A DNA stretch of 55,006 bases from Avibacterium volantium_A (GTDB lineage: Bacteria; Pseudomonadota; Gammaproteobacteria; Enterobacterales; Pasteurellaceae): assembly GCF_049366555.1 (NCBI RefSeq), contig NZ_JBMMGT010000015.1, positions 1 to 55,006 on the forward strand, read 5' to 3'. A program made the translations under genes and the position numbers. Below are positions 9,983-19,473 of the stretch, piece by piece. Position 1 is the stretch's first letter. Every line of letters begins with the position of its first letter. The notes below the pieces were generated by a model. That model was not told the origin of the DNA. It ran no database searches and was given only the letters and a program-made list of their open reading frames with translations.

Positions 9983-12576
9983 TCTTTGTCTCCAATTTTT
10001 GCAATAAACGTATGGTTATCAACGATAAAGTGGATATGATCTATGTTTTCCTTATTTGCTAATGCCTGTAAAAGTAATAATGAAATTGGAGGTAATAGTT
10101 GGCCATCTATAATTGATTCAAGGACTCTAGCCCCATTTTCAGATCTACTTGCACGAGATAAAATTTCCTCTTTCACTTCTTCTGAGATAGTCACTTTTGC
10201 ATTAAAACGTTCAGTGAGTAGGTTAACGAGCTTATTGAGTTTTCCATTTACAATGGTCAATAGCGTTTCTTTATTCAATGGTAAATAAGGAACGATTTCC
10301 ATTCTTGCCAAAAGAGCTGGTTTGAAGAAATTTGCTAGTTCAGGATAAAGCTTATCCGCTATCACTTCAGGCGTTTCGGCATTCTCTACAATAGTTTGGT
10401 AGCCTAAATTTGATGTTAGAAAGAATACAATATTTTTACAATCAATTAATCTACCTTCTCCATCGGCAAGCTCCCCCTTATCAAAAGCTTGATAAAAAAG
10501 GTTTAGTACGTCTGGGTGCGCTTTCTCGACTTCATCTAGTAAGACAACGGAATAAGGTTTACGTCTAATTGCTTCGGTAAGTATTCCTCCCTCGCCATAA
10601 CCAACATAGCCAGGAGGCGAGCCAATCAAGCGAGAAACAGTATGCTTTTCTTGAAATTCAGACATATTGATTGTCGTTAGATACTGTTTCCCTCCAAATA
10701 ATAAATCTGCAATTTGTATTACTGTTTCTGTTTTACCTACACCACTTGGACCTACTAATAAGAATGAGCCTAGCGGGCGTCCTAATCTACGCAAATCAGC
10801 TCTTGCAGTAAGTAAATGTTTATATAGGTGGTGAATTGCAAGATCCTGACCTTTTATTTCTTGGGTTAAAAATTGAGGTAGATGGGTAATTGTATTCAAT
10901 TCATCTTGTGATAATTTGTCTAATGGGACTCCGGTCCATTCTGCAATAACACTTTCAATCTGCTGTTTCGTCACTTGAGGTGCAACAAGAATTTGTGTTT
11001 CTTGTAATTTTGATAAACGAGAGGATAAATGTTTTAACTTATTGATATTTGATCTTTTATTCGCAACATCATTATTTAAAAGAGCCTCTCTTAATTTTAT
11101 AATCTGGTTTACGCAATCTTTTTGCTTTTCCCATTGTTTAGATAAGGTATCCTTTTGCTTCTGTATATGATTGTATTGTTTATTTAATTGCGTTAAACGA
11201 ACATTATTTTGGCTAAATCCTATTGAAATTTCACGCTCTAATAGCTCAATTTCTAATTTTATCTGTGATAATTGATTCTGAAATAAGGCTAGTTGTTTTG
11301 GCGGAGAAGTGAAATTAATAGCCACCCTAGCACAAGCTGTATCTAGTACATCAATGGCTTTGTCTGGTAATTGTCTGCCTGTTAGGTAACGTTCACTCAA
11401 TTGAGCTGCGGCAATAAGCGCTTCCTCTTCAATCAATACATTATGGGCGGTTTCATAAATATTTTGTAACCCCCTTAAGATCACTATAGATTCTTCAACA
11501 TTTGGCTCATCAACCTTGACTAATTGGAATCTACGAGAAAGTGCGGCATCTTTTTCAAAATATTTTTTGTATTCACTCCAGGTAGTTGCAGCAATAGTTT
11601 TTAATTCTCCTCGAGCAAGTGCGGGCTTCAATAAATTGGATACATCTAACCCACCTTGTTGATTACCTGCACCAATTAATGTATGAGCTTCATCTATAAA
11701 AAGAATTATTGGTTTTGGTGAATGACTAACTTCATACATAATACCTTTAAAACGTTTTTCGAACTCACCTTTTACAGATGCACCAGCTTGCATAGCTCCG
11801 AGATCTAATGTCATCAACTCGGTATCTTTCATATTTTCAGGGACATTTCCTTCCACAATACGTAAGGCAAGCCCCTCAACTAATGCGCTTTTACCAACGC
11901 CAGCTTCTCCAACGATGATCGGATTATTTTTTCTACGACGACAAAGTATATCAATCATTAAGTTAATTTCGTCATCTCGGCATAAGACAGGATCTAATTT
12001 ATTTTCTCTTGCTAATGCGGTCACATTCTGTGCATATTTATTAAGAAGCTGATGTTCAGTTTCATAGTTATTTCTATTTTGCTCTCTTTCGAAAGTATCG
12101 CTTTCACTAGAGCCAAATGTAATTTGCTCAAATTGTTGCTTTAATAAATCACGATTGATATTAACTAAGATATTCGATACTTTGGGTAATAAGTAACGTT
12201 GTGGTGTTGCAAGTAAAGTTAATAAAATAGCGCCACTTCTAAGGACTTTTTGATTAAGTTCAGTGGTTGTTAGCAACCAGGCATCTTGTAATAAATCTAC
12301 TAATAATGGTGAGAAACTAGGGTAGTTCCCCTCAACTAAAGATGGAGTTTGAGGTAATGTTTCTTGGAGCTGTTCTGACAGTGTATCTATGTCGATGTCA
12401 AAATGAGAAAGTATTTTTCTTATATCACAAAGTGGGGTTTTTATTGCTTGTAATAACAGATTAGGTACCAAAATTTCTGTTTGGTTTTCTGACATACATT
12501 GTGCAGCAGTACTTTCCATAATGGATTTAGTAACTGGAGAGAGTTTGGCAATAAGGCTGGATAATTCTACTTTCAT
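9967..12576 (-). CDS. clpV: T6SS sheath-disassembly ATPase ClpV (TssH)
   Basis: An 869-residue AAA+ ClpB/ClpV-type unfoldase that recycles contracted TssB/TssC sheath. The N-terminal Clp-N domain spans about 1-150. AAA module 1 has Walker A GEAGVGKS (223-230) and Walker B ILFIDEAH (291-298). A coiled-coil middle domain spans about 430-530, and AAA module 2 has Walker A GPSGVGKT (609-616) and a VVLLDEVEKAHP Walker B. Both nucleotide sites look intact. The gene follows tssL by 8 bases and overlaps the vasI-like gene at its 3' end. Confidence 0.95.
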   Translation of the reverse strand: MKVELSSLIAKLSPVTKSIMESTAAQCMSENQTEILVPNLLLQAIKTPLCDIRKILSHFDIDIDTLSEQLQETLPQTPSLVEGNYPSFSPLLVDLLQDAWLLTTTELNQKVLRSGAILLTLLATPQRYLLPKVSNILVNINRDLLKQQFEQITFGSSESDTFEREQNRNNYETEHQLLNKYAQNVTALARENKLDPVLCRDDEINLMIDILCRRRKNNPIIVGEAGVGKSALVEGLALRIVEGNVPENMKDTELMTLDLGAMQAGASVKGEFEKRFKGIMYEVSHSPKPIILFIDEAHTLIGAGNQQGGLDVSNLLKPALARGELKTIAATTWSEYKKYFEKDAALSRRFQLVKVDEPNVEESIVILRGLQNIYETAHNVLIEEEALIAAAQLSERYLTGRQLPDKAIDVLDTACARVAINFTSPPKQLALFQNQLSQIKLEIELLEREISIGFSQNNVRLTQLNKQYNHIQKQKDTLSKQWEKQKDCVNQIIKLREALLNNDVANKRSNINKLKHLSSRLSKLQETQILVAPQVTKQQIESVIAEWTGVPLDKLSQDELNTITHLPQFLTQEIKGQDLAIHHLYKHLLTARADLRRLGRPLGSFLLVGPSGVGKTETVIQIADLLFGGKQYLTTINMSEFQEKHTVSRLIGSPPGYVGYGEGGILTEAIRRKPYSVVLLDEVEKAHPDVLNLFYQAFDKGELADGEGRLIDCKNIVFFLTSNLGYQTIVENAETPEVIADKLYPELANFFKPALLARMEIVPYLPLNKETLLTIVNGKLNKLVNLLTERFNAKVTISEEVKEEILSRASRSENGARVLESIIDGQLLPPISLLLLQALANKENIDHIHFIVDNHTFIAKIGDKECNLS

Positions 12577-12584
12577 ACATTTTC

Positions 12585-13322
12585 CTAATTAAGTAAATTA
12601 TTTAATTGCTCTAAAATTACATCACTTTGATGGTCTAGCATAAAGAAATAGACCGCATAAATACAAGTTAATACGATAATGAGATAGATAAGAATTCTTT
12701 TAATTGTGAGCTTTTTGGTTAATGAATAAGGTTGTTGTATTTGCTCATCATTATTTTGATATAAAACAAGATGTTCTGGTTTATTCTCTCTTAATGTGAG
12801 GAGCAAATCATATAAACGTTTAAAAATATCTTCAAACTCAGCATTATGATTGTTTATTTTGTAACGTCCTTTAAACCCCAAGGAGAAGCATAGATACATA
12901 AATTCAAGGAGATCTCTATAACGTTTAGGTTCAGACATTAGCTTATCGAGTAAGATATAAACTTTCTCACCACCCCAAGTCTCATTATGGAAATGAGTCA
13001 ATAAGGATTTATTTAACCAGCTATTGCTGCTTCCCCATCCATGCGATAGCACAACCTCATCAATAAATGTGCATAAAATATATCGGAAAGAGACAATCAT
13101 ACCAGCTTCATAATGATTTTCTCTTAGTAACTGCTCCATAGACTGTATATCCGTCACCACTTGCGAATACAGTTTCTCTGGCATCATATCTGCATTTACT
13201 TCTTTTAGGCGTAAAATCATTCCGAGTAATGGCGTTGCAGCGTCAATCATCTTATTAATGTTATTTCCGCGCAAGGGAAGATGATAATATTCTTGTAATG
13301 ATAAATCAGACTGATCGAACAT
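12585..13322 (-). CDS. tssL: T6SS membrane complex protein TssL (DotU)
   Basis: A 245-residue DotU/TssL protein. The cytoplasmic hook domain has the conserved WGGEKVY (116-122) and LGFKGRY (148-154) stretches. A single C-terminal membrane helix lies at about 209-229. There is no peptidoglycan-binding OmpA domain after it, so wall anchoring must come from another protein or be absent. It lies 3 bases after tssK and 8 before clpV. Confidence 0.93.
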   Translation of the reverse strand: MFDQSDLSLQEYYHLPLRGNNINKMIDAATPLLGMILRLKEVNADMMPEKLYSQVVTDIQSMEQLLRENHYEAGMIVSFRYILCTFIDEVVLSHGWGSSNSWLNKSLLTHFHNETWGGEKVYILLDKLMSEPKRYRDLLEFMYLCFSLGFKGRYKINNHNAEFEDIFKRLYDLLLTLRENKPEHLVLYQNNDEQIQQPYSLTKKLTIKRILIYLIIVLTCIYAVYFFMLDHQSDVILEQLNNLLN

Positions 13323-13325
13323 AAA

Positions 13326-14669
13326 TTAATTCCTTATCGCCCATAAATGCATATCTAAATCTGGAAATTCGCCTGATATATGGAAAGCAATAGTTCGATT
13401 ACGTTTAATTTCTTGCCATTCATCTGAATTTGTATCTAGCTGAAAATAAACATAACCTGCATGGTAAGGTAGCTCTCTTGGGGCTGCACCTAATGATATA
13501 AGAGAAACACCGGGTACTTGTACACTTACCAGTTGCTGTAGGCGACCTTGAGAGGTAACTTTGGTTTGATGCATAAATTGATGAGTTAAATTTTCAACAG
13601 GTATTCTTGCAGACACAGCTAAAATAAATGTTGCAGTGTTGAGTAATTGTTCATCATTAATTGCTGCAGAACGAATGCCATGTTCGTTAATAGTAAGTTG
13701 GATTGATACTGCTCTAGGTGTTAGAACTGTACTTAATGCCATTCTAATTTCAGAACATAGTTGCTGAAAACTTTTTGTCAAATTAAGGTGATCATAAGGA
13801 GGGAATGGGCTTACTGTTCTCGAAGCATCAGTAAAAACCATCAATTCTCCACAAAATGAAGCAAGTTCTCGATAAAAATATTCAGGATGTAAATTAGGAT
13901 GAATATTTAAATGACGATAAAATGGCAACTTACGGTTAAGTAATTGTAGCATTAAAAATTCAGAAACCTCAGCAACGCCTCGCTGTCCTGGAGAACCAAT
14001 GCGGGATGCCAATGTTAATGTTCGTTGATCCAGTGTATTTTCCATTTCAACGACAAAATCTTTCAATACTGCAGAGGCAGATATCGTCATACAGGTTGGA
14101 ATAAACTTTTCATCTAAAATAATTTGTCCGTTTTCCAACCGCTCTTTTATTTTAGCAATAGGGATATAGGTATAAGCACTCTTATCTTCCATTTCAAACA
14201 TTAAGCGTGGTGATAATTGAGCTAAAAATATGGTTGAAGTATCTCCATGAGGTGTATGCAAATCTCTTATTTCTTCATGAACTTCTTTATAACGTACGAT
14301 ATGATTATTTTTTTGATTTTCTGATTGAATTTCATTAATAGTATTCGTTAAAGTAGGTAATGCTAAATAAATGCATTGTCCAACGACATTATCACCTTGT
14401 TTAACTTCAAGAATATTTGGGCTGGCATCTTGAGATGGTATATCAAAATAAGTACCATCAGAAAAATAACCTTTTGCAGCGATGAGAGAAATTCTACCTA
14501 AGTTCAAAAGCTCCGAATCAATTTCTACGTATTGTAATCCATAATTATACCCTGTCAGAGAAAGGAGCTGGTTCGACAGTAGATAATCTAAATGCCGTTG
14601 TTGTTGCTGGAAGTGCTGAGGTCTAACAAAAGTCCCTTCTCCCCAAATAACGCGATTTCTTGTTGCCAT
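13326..14669 (-). CDS. tssK: T6SS baseplate protein TssK
   Basis: A 447-residue TssK, the adaptor joining the baseplate to the TssJLM membrane complex. The start is typical (VIWGEGTFVRPQHFQQQ), as is the family end with a phage-like receptor domain. ATG 14669 lies 2 bases after the tssJ stop, so the tssJ-tssK-tssL genes are tightly packed. Confidence 0.95.
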   Translation of the reverse strand: MATRNRVIWGEGTFVRPQHFQQQQRHLDYLLSNQLLSLTGYNYGLQYVEIDSELLNLGRISLIAAKGYFSDGTYFDIPSQDASPNILEVKQGDNVVGQCIYLALPTLTNTINEIQSENQKNNHIVRYKEVHEEIRDLHTPHGDTSTIFLAQLSPRLMFEMEDKSAYTYIPIAKIKERLENGQIILDEKFIPTCMTISASAVLKDFVVEMENTLDQRTLTLASRIGSPGQRGVAEVSEFLMLQLLNRKLPFYRHLNIHPNLHPEYFYRELASFCGELMVFTDASRTVSPFPPYDHLNLTKSFQQLCSEIRMALSTVLTPRAVSIQLTINEHGIRSAAINDEQLLNTATFILAVSARIPVENLTHQFMHQTKVTSQGRLQQLVSVQVPGVSLISLGAAPRELPYHAGYVYFQLDTNSDEWQEIKRNRTIAFHISGEFPDLDMHLWAIRN

Positions 14670-14671
14670 AT

Positions 14672-15223
14672 TTATTCTTTATACTCCTTAATATCAAATG
14701 TCCATTTTTTTAAATAAACTAAAATATTATAATGGTATCCCTTACCTTTGATTGGAATGACTTTACGCCATTGTGCTTTTTCTGGATCTGAGTAATAGGC
14801 AATAACCCCTAAATAACGTGTATCTTTATCTAATGTAATATCAGAAATAACCTTGTACTGATCTGGTTGAACTGCATAATCTTGATGAGAAATATAGTTT
14901 TTTCCTAGTATATCTTTTAAGCTATCTCCTTCAAATTGTTCATAGTAAGAGGCGAGTAATTTTGAGTCTTCAGAAAGATAAATAACTTGTAATTCTAAAG
15001 GGGAAGGCTCACCATCATCATTAGGATTAACATTATTATCAGTTAATAAAGTTAATGCCATTGTAGATGGCCGATCTTCAATTGGTCCTACTGGGGTGCT
15101 AGGGTCACTAATTATCTGCCCAATTTTTGTCGCTGTTTCTAAAGTGCTACTGCACCCAATTAAGACTATGCTAATTGGTAAATAAATGGCAATTTTCAGG
15201 AAAAAACTAAATTTGCTAATCAT
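14672..15223 (-). CDS. tssJ: T6SS outer-membrane lipoprotein TssJ
   Basis: A 183-residue lipoprotein. A hydrophobic signal ends in the lipobox LIGC with lipidated Cys24. The mature part is a beta-rich domain with the family pattern (ASYYEQF..., DPEKAQWRKVIPI). TssJ sits at the outer membrane and binds the periplasmic part of TssM. It lies 11 bases after tagH. Confidence 0.9.
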   Translation of the reverse strand: MISKFSFFLKIAIYLPISIVLIGCSSTLETATKIGQIISDPSTPVGPIEDRPSTMALTLLTDNNVNPNDDGEPSPLELQVIYLSEDSKLLASYYEQFEGDSLKDILGKNYISHQDYAVQPDQYKVISDITLDKDTRYLGVIAYYSDPEKAQWRKVIPIKGKGYHYNILVYLKKWTFDIKEYKE

Positions 15224-15234
15224 ACTGAATCCTA

Positions 15235-16476
15235 TTACTTACCCTGTTCCCGTAATGCTTTATCGTAGGCTTGTTCGTATACTTCCCAAAACAGTTTCTC
15301 AAAGCCTTGCTGACGTGTTGAAGTCAATTCTCGATAGTAATTTTCATACATTCGCCAAGCCCAGGATGGATCCATGTCTTGCCGTTCATTACTGCGGCGA
15401 TAATTTTCAAAACGAGCCAATAACATTTCGGGTGAGAATGCCTGTAAGATTGCAGATAACGCACTAATGATAGCCATTTTGTTTGCTTCATTATGAATGA
15501 GTAAATTATTTAAACATTCAGATACAGCAGCAGGCGCAGCTAAATGAACAGGGCTTTTTTGATTCCCAAATAAAATGTCCATTGTGGCTGGATAATCTAA
15601 GTTTAAACGTAAGGGATTATCCTCAATAGGGCGTAGGTGTTTATCTGATAAACTACTTTGAGCTTGCTGTAAACGTAATAGACCATCAACTGTTGCTTTT
15701 AATGTGCTTCCTATCTCACTTAGAATATCATTGATGTCTTGGCTATTGTTTAACGGTATTTTCGTATCCATTTCTCGTAGCAAAGGAGAAATAGTTACAT
15801 ATGCATTTTCAATATATTCGGATTTTTGATGTTGTTCAGGTTGTGGTAAATCAATAAAGTTTGATGAAGACATGGTAGCGCGTCCTATATTTGAAGAGGT
15901 AGCCGAAGAGTGAGTAAATGGACTTTCATTATTTAATAATCCTGTGGAGGAAACTGTTGGATCATCATTAGATAAGGCTGATAAAGGATCTAGACTTTTA
16001 TCCTCTTTGAGGAAATTATTTGTTTTATTCTGAGGGGAGGAGAATTGTTTTTTATCTCCGATTAGGTGTTTTAAATGATCTTGCGTACCGATAATTTCTA
16101 CTGGTTCTAGAGCGAGAGATTTAAGATCCACATCTTTTTCATTTTCAATATAAACTTTAATCTCTATATTACCAATGGTGATGATGTCACTTTTATTTAA
16201 TCTAATAAAACCAGAACGAGAATTTATCATACTTCCATTGATCGAAACCTCATTCTTACCGGTGACTTGGAAGCAATAATGGTTATCTCGCCATTCAACT
16301 CTAGCCTGGTCGGGCTGAATGTTATTCTTGGTATCTTGAATAACCCACAGATTATTCTTACTGCTACCTAGCGTTCCTCCATTGTAATCAAAAATAAAAT
16401 AAGCCTGACAGCCACTCTCTATATTTGCAGAGTTTGTTACTTTCAGGATTAGAGTCTTATTGTCTCCGCTTATCAT
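15235..16476 (-). CDS. tagH: FHA-domain T6SS protein TagH
   Basis: A 413-residue protein with an N-terminal FHA (phosphothreonine-binding) domain at about 8-100. A low-complexity linker and the type VI-associated C-terminal domain (about 220-410, ending ...EQAYDKALREQGK) follow. The ATG at 16476 is preferred over a TTG at 16494 because GGAG lies eight bases upstream of it. It heads the minus-strand operon running to the VasL-like gene. No PpkA-type kinase or PppA phosphatase gene is in the window, so any phosphorylation partner must be elsewhere or missing. Confidence 0.88.
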   Translation of the reverse strand: MISGDNKTLILKVTNSANIESGCQAYFIFDYNGGTLGSSKNNLWVIQDTKNNIQPDQARVEWRDNHYCFQVTGKNEVSINGSMINSRSGFIRLNKSDIITIGNIEIKVYIENEKDVDLKSLALEPVEIIGTQDHLKHLIGDKKQFSSPQNKTNNFLKEDKSLDPLSALSNDDPTVSSTGLLNNESPFTHSSATSSNIGRATMSSSNFIDLPQPEQHQKSEYIENAYVTISPLLREMDTKIPLNNSQDINDILSEIGSTLKATVDGLLRLQQAQSSLSDKHLRPIEDNPLRLNLDYPATMDILFGNQKSPVHLAAPAAVSECLNNLLIHNEANKMAIISALSAILQAFSPEMLLARFENYRRSNERQDMDPSWAWRMYENYYRELTSTRQQGFEKLFWEVYEQAYDKALREQGK

Positions 16477-16754
16477 TTTATTGCTCCATACCAATTTGTG
16501 TTAGTTTTTTTACTGATAATAATAAAAAAACTAAAAATAGATTTAACAACTAAAGAAGAGGCTGCCTATAGGAAAAGCAAAATACAGACACCCTGCTTAA
16601 ACCTCGGACGTAAAACATTATATAACTAAATATGTTTTTGTGGAATCTTTCATCTTAATGAATAAATACAAAGTCGAGCATCGTTTAGCTTGCATTGCAT
16701 ATATAAACTATGCTGAAATAATGTTCAATCTATATAAGCATAAGGAACGCCATT
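16477..16754. promoter_or_regulatory. Divergent promoter region between tagH and PAAR genes
   Basis: A 278-base AT-rich gap between two operons that run away from each other. It should hold promoters for both. I could not assign convincing -35/-10 pairs. Only the ribosome site TAAGGA before the PAAR gene is clear. Confidence 0.4.
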
Positions 16755-17438
16755 ATGCAACACTCAAATTTAATTTCTTCTCCAAAACGTTGGTCTATTA
16801 CGCCGAAAGGCAAAAATCCTGCTCATATTGGTGCCTCTGTGCTACACCCTGATGGTTCAGTTGGCCAGGTTGTGGGAGGGCAATCTACTGTTACCTTTGG
16901 TGGCAAAGCGGCGGCTTGTATTGGTGATAAGGTAGAATGCCCAGGACATAGTGGTGTAATTATCGCTGGAGCAAAAACCGTCTCAATTGGTGGTAAGGCC
17001 TTAGCCCGAGAAGGGGATAAAACCAGTTGTGGCGGGGTGATTATCAATGCCTTTCCAACCATAACCGTTTATGATACAAGCAAAATTGTTCATGGGAAAA
17101 CTACAGAAGAGGGAAATGTTGAGCTAAAAATCTCGCTATACCAATCTTCACATGCCGAGCAAGCCGCTTATGCAGGAGTACCTTACCTTGCAAAAGTGGA
17201 CAATGTTGAAATTGGCCGTGGCATTATTGATGACAAAGGAGATATTTATCTCGAGATAAAGAAACAAGCACAAGTGATTGAAATACAGCTATCAAATGGT
17301 CTTGCCTTTCTATTAAATCGAGAAGATAACCCACATAATGGCAAACCGCTTGCTCACCCTACCAGCCACTTTCCCCATTCAACGGAGTTTCACGATGATT
17401 ATCGACATTCTTATCAGACATTGATTGAGGAGGATTGA
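16755..17438 (+). CDS. PAAR-domain spike tip/adaptor for phospholipase D effector 1
   Basis: A 227-residue protein. Residues about 22-112 form a PAAR domain: repeated G-G/S-V patterns such as HPDGSVGQVVGG, GKAAACIGDKVECPGH and CGGVIINAFPTITV. Residues about 120-200 look like a small beta-sandwich adaptor (similar in pattern to the C-terminal extensions of the VgrG proteins). It would cap a VgrG spike and carry the phospholipase encoded next. The ribosome site TAAGGA and ATG 16755 give the start; an ATG in another frame upstream is a shadow. The stop is one base before the next ATG. A close paralogue is at 21842-22513 with a diverged C-terminus. Confidence 0.88.
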   Translation: MQHSNLISSPKRWSITPKGKNPAHIGASVLHPDGSVGQVVGGQSTVTFGGKAAACIGDKVECPGHSGVIIAGAKTVSIGGKALAREGDKTSCGGVIINAFPTITVYDTSKIVHGKTTEEGNVELKISLYQSSHAEQAAYAGVPYLAKVDNVEIGRGIIDDKGDIYLEIKKQAQVIEIQLSNGLAFLLNREDNPHNGKPLAHPTSHFPHSTEFHDDYRHSYQTLIEED

Positions 17439-17439
17439 A

Positions 17440-19473
17440 ATGAGCGAATTATCACCTTGTCGCATTACGCTATCAATTGATGCACGACAGGTTAATGCCG
17501 CTGACAATTGGTTTTTGAAAGAGCCTCAAGATGCTCAAGCCATACCTGTGGATGCTACCATTCAGCCTTTAATTAATGGACAAGAAGCATTTGAATGTTT
17601 ATTTCAACGGATTAATGCAGCAAAACACTCTGTTGAGATTGCGATTTGGGGCTTTCAACCTTCAATGTTTTTTCAACGTGATGGCACATCCCCTTGCATT
17701 GGCGATTTACTCATTCAGAAAGCTTTGGATAACGTGAAAGTCAAGGTGTTGGTTTGGAGTATGAAGAAATATTTTCAAACCTTTAGCGATGCAAATTTAG
17801 GCAATCTGCCTTATTTAGCGCCGATACAAAAGAAAGGGGAGCCAGAAGTTACAGAGGCACAAAAGTATTATGATTTTTACTGGTATATGGCGGTGCAAGG
17901 GAATGGTATTCAGCGACCAGCGACTATTCCTGATTATTTCCGCCAAGCCTATGATAATTTAGAGCAGTTTTGTCGAGAGAAAAAATATGCCTATTTACAA
18001 TATAAAAACCGCCTTGTTCGACAAGCCTCTTCCATTAAGTATTTAGATGAAGCACTTTCACCACCGACTAAAATAGCACTTTCTTTTTTTCCGAGTCATC
18101 ATCAAAAACAAGTATTAATTGATTATGAACACCCTACGCAGGCGGTTGGGTTTGTGCTAGAGCATAATATGGTGGATAACTATTGGGATACTCACACACA
18201 CCAATTTATGCGAGCAACGGCAACGCCTGACCCAGCCTATGAGTATCCGCCTTTAGACGCGCCCAACTTAGGCAAAAATGTTCAAACGCCGTTACAGGAT
18301 GTTTCCGCCCTTGTCACAGGGCAAGTGTTGTGGAATCTCAATGAAAATTTTCTGCAATCGTGGAATCGCAATCAAGATAATTTTACGCTGAATTACTATA
18401 ACAACGCACGGTCTGAACAAAGCCAACAGGTTGATGAAGCGACATTGGCCACATTTACGCGAGAGAAGACACTTGTAGCGAAAGATTTCCCCTGCCGTAG
18501 TGAATTAGGGGCAAAAGTAAAAGCACAAATTTTACGCACTTACGACACGCCCAAAGTGGAAGATATTAAGCAAATGTATTTGCAGAATATCAAAAAGGCG
18601 ACCAGTTACATTTACACAGAAAATCAATATTTTCGTTTTCCGCCGTTGGTCGATAGTTTTATAGAAATGTGGCGAAAGCAGAAACAAGATGGGCGAACGC
18701 CTCAACATCCTATTCATTGGTTTGTGGTGACTAATTCAACAAAAGCAGGCTTAGGGAGTGGCATGGAAAGCACCCAGCGAATGTTCCAGTATTTAGGACG
18801 CGGTGAGCAACTGCCTAAAATGATGAAAGTGTTTGGTGAGGTGAGTGAAAAAGACATCAAGCAAGCTTATCAAAAAGAGCTGGCACGCCAGCGACGCTTA
18901 GATACTACCAAACAGTGCCTACTGGAGAAGAATTATACCAATTCGCAGCAGTATAAAGCGGATGAAATCCGTTTTTTCCGCTTACATCAGCAACAACAAG
19001 CGCAACAAGCACAGGATGATGCAATGACTGCAGAGCAAGCTTATGAACAATTCGCTGCAGAAGTTGGGATTAAAACCCATATTTGCACCCTAGTGGCGAT
19101 GAATTCCAACCCTAAACAATGGCAGGAGGTTTATGTTCACTCAAAAGTCACCTTGATTAATGATGTCTTTTTATGCATTAGTTCTGCGAATCTGAATACC
19201 CGCAGCATGCAGGTGGATACGGAATTAGGCATTATCACCGAATGTCGTGCGGTGGCTACCCAATTACGCACGGCATTATGGGCAATGCACACGGGGGGCG
19301 AGCCAGAGGCGAATCCAGCGGATTTAGTGCATTATCGTGATGCGGCGAAAGCATATAAAAAGTGGGGTAGTATGCTAGATACAAATCAAAAGTTAGAACA
19401 GGAAGAACAACTGCCAGAGTATCCTTTACGTCGCTTTTTAAACACACAATTTAGCTTATGGAGTTTTGATTAA
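17440..19473 (+). CDS. Tle5-type phospholipase D effector 1
   Basis: A 677-residue PLD-superfamily protein, predicted to hydrolyse membrane phospholipids of target cells. HKD motif 1, HQKQVLID, is canonical (about residues 221-228). HKD motif 2 reads HSKVTLIND (about 567-575): the His and Lys are present, but the usual Asp is Asn, with an Asp one place later. ATG 17440 is chosen over TTG 17425 because AGGAGG lies at the right distance. Its neighbours are a PAAR gene before and a Sel1-type lipoprotein immunity gene after, the same order as in known PldA/Tle5 modules. The stop and the next start overlap by one base. Effector 2 (22515-24569) is a clear paralogue. Confidence 0.88.
   Translation: MSELSPCRITLSIDARQVNAADNWFLKEPQDAQAIPVDATIQPLINGQEAFECLFQRINAAKHSVEIAIWGFQPSMFFQRDGTSPCIGDLLIQKALDNVKVKVLVWSMKKYFQTFSDANLGNLPYLAPIQKKGEPEVTEAQKYYDFYWYMAVQGNGIQRPATIPDYFRQAYDNLEQFCREKKYAYLQYKNRLVRQASSIKYLDEALSPPTKIALSFFPSHHQKQVLIDYEHPTQAVGFVLEHNMVDNYWDTHTHQFMRATATPDPAYEYPPLDAPNLGKNVQTPLQDVSALVTGQVLWNLNENFLQSWNRNQDNFTLNYYNNARSEQSQQVDEATLATFTREKTLVAKDFPCRSELGAKVKAQILRTYDTPKVEDIKQMYLQNIKKATSYIYTENQYFRFPPLVDSFIEMWRKQKQDGRTPQHPIHWFVVTNSTKAGLGSGMESTQRMFQYLGRGEQLPKMMKVFGEVSEKDIKQAYQKELARQRRLDTTKQCLLEKNYTNSQQYKADEIRFFRLHQQQQAQQAQDDAMTAEQAYEQFAAEVGIKTHICTLVAMNSNPKQWQEVYVHSKVTLINDVFLCISSANLNTRSMQVDTELGIITECRAVATQLRTALWAMHTGGEPEANPADLVHYRDAAKAYKKWGSMLDTNQKLEQEEQLPEYPLRRFLNTQFSLWSFD

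Noticed and set aside
16640..16852. Small open frame overlapping the PAAR gene start
   Set aside because: It has no ribosome site and runs across the strongly conserved PAAR start in another frame.
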